From Bacteroidaceae bacterium (GTDB lineage Bacteria; Bacteroidota; Bacteroidia; Bacteroidales; Bacteroidaceae): DNA of 54,272 bases. The notes under the pieces were generated by a model. That model saw nothing but the letters and a program-made list of their open reading frames with translations. It made no database searches and had not been told where the DNA came from. Below, in pieces: positions 24,449-32,500 of the stretch. Position numbers and translations under genes: made by a program. The DNA lies in NCBI GenBank assembly GCA_017516265.1, contig JAFXDL010000009.1, positions 1 to 54,272 of the forward strand, in the 5' to 3' direction. The stretch's first letter is position 1. Each line of letters begins with the position of its first letter.

Positions 24449-26377
24449 TCAGAGGTCACTGAAATCATAGTACTTCACATGCTGCTCAAGGCGCGGTATC
24501 TGGTTGCACACCGCTGAGATGAGCGACCAGGCCACCCGGTGGGCACCATAGACATTCAAGTGAGTGTCGTCCTGCAACCCTTTGGGGTGCGAGGGCGAGC
24601 CCTTGGGCAACCACATGAAGAGACGCTTGGACTCCTCAGGTCCCATAGGCTCCACAATACCGTGGGTGATGGCATTGGCATCCACAAAGTAGGCTGCCGT
24701 CTGCTCGGCCACCCGACGGGGCGGGAAGAGGTAGTCCTTGTGAGTGTCTGTCAGACGCTGTCCGTCGAACTTGCGGCGCACAATGGCATTGAACAGCACC
24801 GGAATGCCACCACGCTGGCGGGCCTCCAGCACGAAGCGACGCAGATTGGCATCGAACGTACCACCAGGCACTGTATAGACCTTCTCCTTCTTGTACTTCT
24901 CATCATTGTGCCCGAACTGGATGAACACATAGTCCCCCGGACGGATGCGGGCAAGCACCTTGTCCCAACGGCCTTCGTTGATGAAGCTCTTCGTACTGCG
25001 GCCGTTCTGTGCATGATTGTCCACCTCTACGGCATCGGTGAAGAAGTTCTGCAACACCATACCCCAACCACGCTCGGGGCTGCCCTTACTGGTGTCCTTG
25101 TTGGCCATCGTAGAGTCGCCTATCATCAAGATGCGGATCTTGCCATTCTTGTTCTCCACAGTCACAGGTCCTTCGTGGGGAATCAGGCGTTCACGCTCCA
25201 GGCAGGCATTGATGAAGGGACCAATGGCCTTGGGGTCATTGGCGCGGATATGTTCGCTGATGTAATACTTGTAGTCTCCCGAACGGTTGTTCTTGCCACC
25301 CAGTCCGGCCACAGCACAACAGTCGGTAATAGACACCACTCCCGTCTTCTTCTCCACCTTGATGAAGCGGTCCATGAAGCCCTCGAAACCCTTGTCGGCC
25401 ACAGCCATGTAGGTAGCGGGAACCACTCCGAGGCGGATGCCTTTGTAGAGCGAATAGATGAACATGGCTGACACGGAGGACTCCAGATAGTTCCCCTTGT
25501 CACCACTGCGGTCGAGCACCTGATACCAGAGACCTGTCTTCTTGTCCTGATAACGCTCGATCTGCTTCACCACATTGTCCAGGATAGCCAACATGGAGTC
25601 ACGGTTAGGCTCATCCACAGGAATGAACTCCAACGACTCTACCAGAGCCATGGCAAACCACCCCATGGCACGTCCCCAAGAGTGGGCGCTCTGTCCGTTC
25701 TCCTTGTTGCACCAGAACATCTCGCGGCTCTCGTCCCAAGCATGTTTGTAGAGCCCGGTGGGAGCATCGTAGGTATGGCGGGCCACCACACAGAACTGGT
25801 TGATGACATCCTGGAATGCCTCGGGCTTGCCATAGCGGGCAGCATACTCGGCATAGAAAGGAGCACCCATGTAGAGGCCATCCAGCCACATCTGGTGAGG
25901 ATAGACCTTCTTGTGCCAGAAGCCACCCTCCTTCGTGCGAGGCTGTCCTTCGAACTGCGAATACATCAGGTCGAGAGCCTTCTTGTACTTGGTCTCGCCC
26001 GTACGCGCGTACATATTAAATAAAATCTTACCAGTGTTCACACGGTCGAGGCTGAACTCCTCGCGCTTGTAAGCCACCACGGTGCCGTCCTCGCGCACCA
26101 TTGTGTCACAATAGGCCTCAGCGTAGTCGAAGTAACGGCTGTCACCATACATCTCCTCCAGACGAAGGAAAGCCTGCAGTTCCACACCATGGCAGTAGTC
26201 CCACTTGAGCTTGGGCTGGAAATCAAGTCGCCACGATTCAGGGCAACGCACCATTTCAGACTCGGCCAACCGAACAGACATCGGCAGGTCTTTAGCAATC
26301 TTTCCTGTCTGTGCCCGCATCGGTAACGCACACAACAGCGCAAAGGCTCCACAAAGGGATAAAAGGATTCTTTTCAT
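24449..26377 (-). CDS. Unsaturated rhamnogalacturonyl hydrolase (GH105) fused to a rhamnogalacturonan acetylesterase (CE12-type SGNH)
   Basis: A 642-residue secreted fusion with a signal peptide (MKRILLSLCG...MRAQ). Residues about 30-395 form the GH105 barrel: HQMWLDGLYMGAPF with the catalytic Asp near 166 and SWGRAMGWFAMALVESL. Residues about 412-640 form an SGNH esterase of the RhgT/YesT type: GDST with the nucleophile Ser near 422, NGRSTKSF, GHND near 489-492, and QDDTHLN with the Asp/His pair near 604-606. The enzyme would deacetylate pectic fragments and remove the unsaturated uronic acid left by a lyase. Transcribed divergently from a hexuronate-type transporter through interleaved promoters, which suggests joint control. 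Confidence 0.92.
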   Translation of the reverse strand: MKRILLSLCGAFALLCALPMRAQTGKIAKDLPMSVRLAESEMVRCPESWRLDFQPKLKWDYCHGVELQAFLRLEEMYGDSRYFDYAEAYCDTMVREDGTVVAYKREEFSLDRVNTGKILFNMYARTGETKYKKALDLMYSQFEGQPRTKEGGFWHKKVYPHQMWLDGLYMGAPFYAEYAARYGKPEAFQDVINQFCVVARHTYDAPTGLYKHAWDESREMFWCNKENGQSAHSWGRAMGWFAMALVESLEFIPVDEPNRDSMLAILDNVVKQIERYQDKKTGLWYQVLDRSGDKGNYLESSVSAMFIYSLYKGIRLGVVPATYMAVADKGFEGFMDRFIKVEKKTGVVSITDCCAVAGLGGKNNRSGDYKYYISEHIRANDPKAIGPFINACLERERLIPHEGPVTVENKNGKIRILMIGDSTMANKDTSKGSPERGWGMVLQNFFTDAVEVDNHAQNGRSTKSFINEGRWDKVLARIRPGDYVFIQFGHNDEKYKKEKVYTVPGGTFDANLRRFVLEARQRGGIPVLFNAIVRRKFDGQRLTDTHKDYLFPPRRVAEQTAAYFVDANAITHGIVEPMGPEESKRLFMWLPKGSPSHPKGLQDDTHLNVYGAHRVAWSLISAVCNQIPRLEQHVKYYDFSDL

Positions 26378-26420
26378 TCTTATAAAGCTTTAAATACGTT
26401 AGTCTCTGTCTAATCGGGCG

Positions 26421-26451
26421 CAAAATTATCCAAAAATTCTTGTAAATCCAA
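26421..26451 (-). promoter_or_regulatory. Promoter of the GH105-CE12 gene
   Basis: On the minus strand: TTG (26451-26449), 20-bp spacer, TAATTTTG (26428-26421). Leader about 35-40 nt. It overlaps the plus-strand promoter at 26440-26470. Confidence 0.75.
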
Positions 26452-26470
26452 GAAAAAGGCCGTACCTTTG
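26440..26470 (+). promoter_or_regulatory. Promoter of the MFS transporter gene
   Basis: TTG at 26440-26442, 20-bp spacer, TACCTTTG at 26463-26470: full consensus. The two divergent promoters share 12 bp. Confidence 0.78.
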
Positions 26471-26508
26471 GCGACAAAATTCATTTACTAACATTATTAA
26501 CTGGTATC

Positions 26509-27972
26509 ATGGGTATCAATCAAAACTACAAAAAGACCAATTTCAGATGGGTGATGTGCGCTCTGCTGTTCGTCGCCACTACGGTCAACTACATGGACCG
26601 TCAGGTACTTTCGCTTACCTGGAAAGACTTTATCGCGCCCGAATTCCACTGGACGGACGCTAATTACGGTGACATCACCGCAGTATTCTCAATCGTGTAT
26701 GCAGTCTGCATGCTCTTTGCCGGCCGCTTCGTTGACTGGATGGGAACCAAGAAGGGTTTCCTCTGGGCCATCGGTGTGTGGAGTGCTGGTGCCTGCTTGC
26801 ACGCCGCTTGCGGATGGGCAACTATGCAGGTTGAAGGTCTCGGTTCAGTAGCCGAAATGACTGCCGCAACAGGTGCCATCGCTGTTTCAATCGCAACTGT
26901 CAGCGTATGGTTCTTCATCGCTGCACGTTGTATCCTGGCCTTGGGTGAGGCAGGTAACTTCCCCGCAGCCATCAAGACTACTGCCGAGTACTTCCCCAAG
27001 AAGGACCGTGCATTCGCCACTTCAGTGTTCAACGCAGGTGCCTCTGTAGGTGCCCTTGCTGCTCCTGCCACCATCCCCTTGCTGGCACAGTACTTCAAGG
27101 ACAAAGGCATCGGAGGCGGCTGGGAGATGGCCTTCATCATCATCGGTGCCCTCGGCTTCCTGTGGATGTTCTTCTGGGTATTCCTCTACAGCAAACCCCG
27201 CGAAAGCAAGTATGTGAACAAGGCTGAGTTGGAATACATCGAACAGGACAAGGACGACGAACCTGCTCAGGCAGAAGGTGCTCCCGAGCGCAAACTCTCA
27301 TTCTTGGAGTGCTTCAAGTTCAAGCAGACATGGGCTTTTGCCGTAGGTAAGTTCTTCACCGACGGTGTATGGTGGTTCTATCTGTTCTGGGCTCCCGCCT
27401 ACTTCTCTGACCAGTATGGATACAGCTCATCATCTTCAATGGGTATCATGCTCATCTTCACGCTGTACCTCATCGTTACCATCCTCTCACTCTACGGTGG
27501 CTATCTGCCCAAGCTCTTCGTTGAGAAGCAAGGTATGAACCCCTATGCAGGACGTATGAAGGCAATGCTTATCTTCGCCTTCCTCCCGCTGCCCGCATTG
27601 TTCGCCCAGAGTGCAGGTGAACTCTCAGTATGGTGGCCTGCTATCATCATCGGTTTGGCCGGTGCCGGACACCAGGCATGGAGTGCCAACCTCTTCTCTA
27701 CCATCGGTGACATGTTCCCGAAGAGCGCCATCGCCACCATCACTGGTATCGGCGGTATGGCCGGAGGTATCGGTTCATTCCTCATCAACAAGGGTGCCGG
27801 TGCACTGTTCACTTACTCAGAAGAGGCCGGACAGGCTTTCACCTTCATGGGCTTCGAAGGCAAGCAAGCCGGATACATGATCGTATTCTGCATCTGTGCC
27901 GTAGCCTACTTGGTTGCATGGTCTATCATGAAGACCCTCGTTCCGAAGTACAAACCTATCGTGGTTCGCTAA
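26509..27972 (+). CDS. MFS transporter, hexuronate (ExuT)-like
   Basis: A 487-residue carrier of the anion:cation symporter branch of the major facilitator superfamily. The N-terminus FRWVMCALLFVATTVNYMDRQVLSL is characteristic of ExuT/GudP-like hexuronate and glucarate carriers. Twelve hydrophobic helices are visible, with an inserted stretch after helix 3 (Thr/Ala-rich) and a cytoplasmic loop YVNKAELEYIEQDKDDEP in the centre. The likely substrate is galacturonate or an unsaturated uronate released by the divergent GH105-CE12 enzyme. Ends with a clear terminator. Confidence 0.88.
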   Translation: MGINQNYKKTNFRWVMCALLFVATTVNYMDRQVLSLTWKDFIAPEFHWTDANYGDITAVFSIVYAVCMLFAGRFVDWMGTKKGFLWAIGVWSAGACLHAACGWATMQVEGLGSVAEMTAATGAIAVSIATVSVWFFIAARCILALGEAGNFPAAIKTTAEYFPKKDRAFATSVFNAGASVGALAAPATIPLLAQYFKDKGIGGGWEMAFIIIGALGFLWMFFWVFLYSKPRESKYVNKAELEYIEQDKDDEPAQAEGAPERKLSFLECFKFKQTWAFAVGKFFTDGVWWFYLFWAPAYFSDQYGYSSSSSMGIMLIFTLYLIVTILSLYGGYLPKLFVEKQGMNPYAGRMKAMLIFAFLPLPALFAQSAGELSVWWPAIIIGLAGAGHQAWSANLFSTIGDMFPKSAIATITGIGGMAGGIGSFLINKGAGALFTYSEEAGQAFTFMGFEGKQAGYMIVFCICAVAYLVAWSIMKTLVPKYKPIVVR

Positions 27973-27997
27973 TCCACTATTGAGGAAACTATATAAT

Positions 27998-28031
27998 AAA
28001 GGCACGGATTACAACTGTAGTCCGTGCCTTT
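27998..28031 (+). terminator. Terminator of the transporter gene
   Basis: AAAGGCACGGATTACA and TGTAGTCCGTGCCTTT form a 16-bp stem with one G-T pair and a two-base loop, followed by ATTGG. The stem sequence GGCACGGATTACA equals the arm of the dispersed inverted-repeat element found elsewhere in the window. Confidence 0.85.
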
Positions 28032-28070
28032 ATTGGTTTAAGGTTCAAACCCTGAACCTTTCCCCACTGT

Positions 28071-29285
28071 TTACTCCTCCTTTGACCAATGCATCTTCAA
28101 GCGGATGCGTTCCTCCCATGTGATAGGGATAGTCGTTCCGTGACGCGGAGTAAAGACGGAAGTGTTCGTCGAACTGCATTTAAAGGTAAAATCACTCAAG
28201 TTCTTGGTTGTACAATAGTCGTATCGTCCACTACTATAGCAATCATACATCAACACCCAGGTATCAGAACCTGTCAGCTGAAAGATGCACGAACCCTCTA
28301 CGGCATCGTTCGTCTGTTGCAGGTATTTTCCCCCAGGAGCCCATGTCCCATGCAGACTTCCGCAAGTGGCCTTCTGTATGCCGTTACCATTCTGTTCCGT
28401 CTTGAAGAACATGTGATACTCCCCATTATACCATACAATATCAGCATCAATGATGCCTACGCCATGGTCATAGAGCAGTTGAGGTTCGGTCAACTCCGTA
28501 AAGTCTTCATTCGCATACGAATAATAAATCTTGTAATACGTTTCCTTTTCACCAATGGTATAATAGACCATATACTTCTCAGCCTCGGGGTCATAGATGG
28601 TCTGTGGTGCCCACACCTGAGTCAAATCGTCCCTGTTGAAGCGTTCGGGCCATGCTGTAGGAAAATCAATGGCCGTATGCGTCCAGCCAATCAGGTCCTT
28701 CGAACGCAGCAGCACCAGTCCGTCATTCGAATCCCATCCGTCACCAGACTTCATATCAGTCACCACCATATAGAAGCAGCCATCCTCTCCACGCAGGATA
28801 TGCGGGTCGCGCACGGCCCTTTTCAGTGCAATGGTATCAGCACTGACGACGGGGTTTCCCTCATTGAGTGGAGCATAGCTGAATCCGTCATCGCTCAGTG
28901 CAAAGCATATCTGCTCTTGCGCTTGCAGATTACCATTGAAGTAAGCAAAGAGATAGCCTGCCTCCTCACTCTTCGCAAAGCGGAACGAGTAGGCCTTACC
29001 CTCATAGACAAAGGTCTCAATCTCCCCGTCAGTGATAAAGGTCGTTGCCGGATTGGGAGTGATGGCCGCAAGTGCCACTGCACTCTCTCCCACCGTTACC
29101 TTCATGTCCAAGCCAGCCAACCCGTTCAGGTCTGTTCCGGAAGGGAACTGCATGAGGACAGTCCCATCAGCCAACACCGTTTCCTTGACCTCTACTCCCG
29201 TAAACGAGAACTTCATCTGTGCCCATCCCTGAACTGCCAGCAAGACCATGAGGCATATACCTAAAAAGCGTTTGTTGTTCTTCAT
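28071..29285 (-). CDS. GH43-like secreted glycosidase with an N-terminal module shared with the neighbouring phosphoesterase
   Basis: A 404-residue protein. The ATG at 29285 starts a signal peptide (MKNNKRFLGI...GWAQ); the earlier in-frame codon is rejected. Residues about 24-103 are a beta-rich module containing ITPNPATTFIT, GEIETFVY and GKAYSFRF, nearly the same as in the phosphoesterase at 34247-35524. Residues about 115-404 look like a GH43-type five-bladed propeller: RDPHIL supplies the base Asp, IIDADIVWYNGEYHMFF the second Asp, and AVEGSCIFQL the acid Glu. Arabinan- or galactan-type substrates are likely but unproven. Last gene of the secreted operon, behind a possible attenuating hairpin. 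Confidence 0.78.
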   Translation of the reverse strand: MKNNKRFLGICLMVLLAVQGWAQMKFSFTGVEVKETVLADGTVLMQFPSGTDLNGLAGLDMKVTVGESAVALAAITPNPATTFITDGEIETFVYEGKAYSFRFAKSEEAGYLFAYFNGNLQAQEQICFALSDDGFSYAPLNEGNPVVSADTIALKRAVRDPHILRGEDGCFYMVVTDMKSGDGWDSNDGLVLLRSKDLIGWTHTAIDFPTAWPERFNRDDLTQVWAPQTIYDPEAEKYMVYYTIGEKETYYKIYYSYANEDFTELTEPQLLYDHGVGIIDADIVWYNGEYHMFFKTEQNGNGIQKATCGSLHGTWAPGGKYLQQTNDAVEGSCIFQLTGSDTWVLMYDCYSSGRYDYCTTKNLSDFTFKCSSTNTSVFTPRHGTTIPITWEERIRLKMHWSKEE

Positions 29286-29315
29286 TGTGTCAATTCTTAC
29301 ATCTTTATAAAACAA

Positions 29316-29347
29316 ACTCGGCTGCCATCATTCGACGGCAGCCGAGT
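29316..29347 (-). terminator. Internal terminator or attenuator before the GH43-like gene
   Basis: ACTCGGCTGCC and GGCAGCCGAGT form a perfect 11-bp stem with a 10-nt loop; on the minus strand it is followed by TTGTTTTATAAAG. It lies between the 48-residue peptide gene and the GH43-like gene, so it may set a lower level of the latter. Confidence 0.8.
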
Positions 29348-29388
29348 CATGTTCACTTATCTCTTGCGAGATTTATCGGAGGCGGTCA

Positions 29389-29535
29389 TTAATAAACACC
29401 GTAAGTTGCATCCGCACCTTCTTCATCTGTCCATTCCAATGAATAGGGAGAGATTGCAAACCCCTTCTCTACTGCCACTTCAATAATCTCTACTTGAGGA
29501 GCTTCATAAGCCTCTATCATTTGTTCTGTTTTCAT
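29389..29535 (-). CDS. 48-residue peptide, EKGFAIS-type
   Basis: A short frame starting at ATG 29535: MKTEQMIEAYEAPQVEIIEV continues to VEKGFAISPYSLEWTDEEG and ends ATYGVY. It has no signal peptide and is acidic. From memory, similar 45-60-residue peptides with YEAPxVExI and EKGFA motifs occur repeatedly in Bacteroides and Prevotella genomes beside surface-protein genes; I know of no established function. It starts 47 bp after the 1550-residue protein's stop codon on the same strand, and codon structure and motif make it a credible gene although it is very short. Confidence 0.65.
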   Translation of the reverse strand: MKTEQMIEAYEAPQVEIIEVAVEKGFAISPYSLEWTDEEGADATYGVY

Positions 29536-29581
29536 ATCTTTAAATTCATTTATTAGTTTATTACTCATTTATAACGGATTC

Positions 29582-32500
29582 TCAACGGTTGATAGTCTTC
29601 TTTCCACCTACCACGTAGATTTGTCCCTTCTGCATGTCGCTGACACGCTTACCGTCGATGGTATAGATGCCGTCGGCTTCGTTCAGAACCTCTACATCCA
29701 ATGCCACACCTTCGATGCCGGTAGTACCTTCCTTGAACTTCAGGCTTACAGATTGTACTGCTACGTCAAGTGAATTAACTTCCAGCCAGCACTTGCCAAC
29801 GGGGATAGTGAACTCAGTACTATCGAGAATCTTGTGGAACTTCATACCGCTACCCTGATTCTGCAAGATGTATCCTTCGGTGATAGTCTGCTGCTCTACG
29901 GCACCCTTGAGTGCAATGCCGTCGCTGGCAACAGCCACATAGTCAGTCAAGTCAACAGTACCAGTCAATGTACCCTGATATCCTTCCTGTGCATACAGGA
30001 TATACGGAGTGTAAGCCTCCATAGCTGTCACCTCTTCCAATACGAGGCTCTGGCTTCCTTCAGCCAACTCACTACTCTTGAATGCACGCAATCCTTCGGG
30101 AAGTTCTGCCACATCAAACAGCAGAACGCAAGTGCTCCACTTGTTGTCAGCTGTGATGTTGATGTCAACAGATACGGTTGATGCATCTGCAATAGCAAAG
30201 TCTTCACTTTGGATTCCATCATCTGTATAAAGTGAACCACCATTTTGGCAATCAATATAATCATTAGCCACTGTATTATAAATACGGAAAGCACCTTCTA
30301 CAGCAGGCGATGCCTCAATCTTAAAGATTCCGGCCTTTTCAGAATCAGTTGTACCCTGAATCTGTGACGTTGCCCAACCTGCAGCACTACCATTCAATGA
30401 ACCGTATGTCAGATAAACAGTTTCACCATTTACCAGTACACTGATGCGGTACAAATTTCCTTCTACCTGCTCAAATGTAAATGCTTTAGGACCATAGTTG
30501 GCAGTAGCAGTAGCGGCACTGAGTCCATATCCTGTCGGGTTGTTATCTCCAGTTGCTCCCAATGTAGCAACAACAGATTTGCCCAAGAGTGTATGACCTT
30601 CAGATGCAACATTCAGATAGAAGACACCTTCGGGAACATTCAGCGTGATGTCCATTGCTGCGTTTAATGCTTCTGCTACCGTAGCCAAATCCTCACCTTC
30701 AGCTTCAGCAGCATCATATACAGCCTGTGCACTTTCGGTATTCAAACCAGCCTTTGCACTTTCGGGTCTCTGGAAGGGTTCGTCACCCCAGTTGATACCG
30801 TTAGCAAGAGCTGTGGCAGCCTTAATGGCCTCATCCAATGCTGCATACTCGTTCACAGATACAGTAGCGGCATCCAAAGCATCAACAAGATTCTCTGTTG
30901 CGGCAGCAAAACCTTCATAGCTGTTGGTAACGTCCTTAGCTTCTGCAGCAGCCTGAACCATTGCGAGAACAGTTACCCAACGGCTCTTTGCCATGTGGTC
31001 TTTTGCTCCATTCTCACCATCGTTGTAGTCTGCCTCGAAGCGTTCGAGAGCGGCAACCAATGGAGCTTTGGCCTCGTTGTAGGCTGTTACCCATGCATTG
31101 GCATTGGCCACGGCTGTTTCAAGAGCTTCAATCTTTGCCAACATTTCAGCACCTGTTGTGTAAGTCATATCAAGAGCTTCTTGCAATGCAGCATTCTCTG
31201 CATCACCCATGGGTGTAGTGTCAACCAATGCCTGAGCTGCAGCCTCAGCAGCTTCCACACCACCCTTGTTAGCTTCCAAGTAAGTCTCTTCGGTCATCTG
31301 CAAAGTGTAATCACCAAATGAAACCCATTGATGAACCACGTTCGTCTCGGCATGTACAGCAACCTTCACGGTAGCTTCAGCGTCAAGTACAAACATTACA
31401 TAACGCCACTGCCACCCAAAGCCATTACCATTGTTCGCAAAACCTGCTGCGTCATTTGCATCAAAGCTGGTAGCTCCTGCCTTGTTGATTCCTACCGAAT
31501 TGTTGGAAGAGGGGAAGTCGTTTACCGTACCCAGCGTAGTTTCACCCTGCGTAACAACAAGACTCAATGTTGCATCCGCACTCTTACGACCAGCCACCTT
31601 AAATACATACTTACCGGCAGGAAGAGTTACCTCTTGGTCAAAGTCGATAGTCCAAGCACTAGCCTGCCATCCCATACCTGTACCATCCTTCTGGTTCTTA
31701 TAGTCACTAGTTGTGCCACTCCAATGCTCATTGTTGAAGGTTGCAGCCTCTGTATTGGTACCCGTAGAGTTCCAAGTGTCGCTAAGAGCTACAGGATATG
31801 TAAAGTTGCTCATCACATAATTATAGGTAGCAACTTCTAACTTTTGGAACACAACTTCGGCTGTTTCCGCGACGGCTCTATTTTCGTATTGAGCCTGATA
31901 ATCAGCCGCAATAGACGCATCAATACCATTAGCCTTGGTGATATATGCCAGAATCTTCTCATAGTCAGCGATAGAGGCATTGGCATCTGCTATAGCTGTG
32001 TTCAGCGCAGCAGTCATTGCCTCCAATTCATTGCGAGTAGTCTTAGTAGCATCGGCATTAGCGATAGCGTCATTCAATGCAGCGAGTACAGTTGCACCCA
32101 TAGGCTTGGCAACAAGTGCTTCTGCCTGGGATTTGAGACTGGTCACACCTGCTTGCGCTGTAGCTGCATCAAATCCATAAAAATAAAGACTTGCATTGTC
32201 AATACCCATCCAGTTGATGGCGTTTTCGTTCTTAAGACCAAATATCAAGTTTCCATCGGTCACACCTACTTCAACTTCATACCATGCACCATCAGCCGTA
32301 GTGACAGCAGTCTGCCCATCATTGGCAAACACATAAGCTCCTGCACCAAAGGCAGCAGCCTTGAACGTATATATTCCACTAGGAAGTCCTGCTACACTCT
32401 GAGATATAGAACCAGTAAAGGCACTACCATTCCAGTTTTCAAAGAATGCACCTGTTATGATTCCATTGGTCTTGTTTGTTGCGATACCTTTGTTTTGTGC

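Noticed and set aside
28089..29264. 391-codon plus-strand open frame opposite the GH43-like gene
   Set aside because: No signal or domain; the minus-strand product has a signal peptide and GH43-like motifs.
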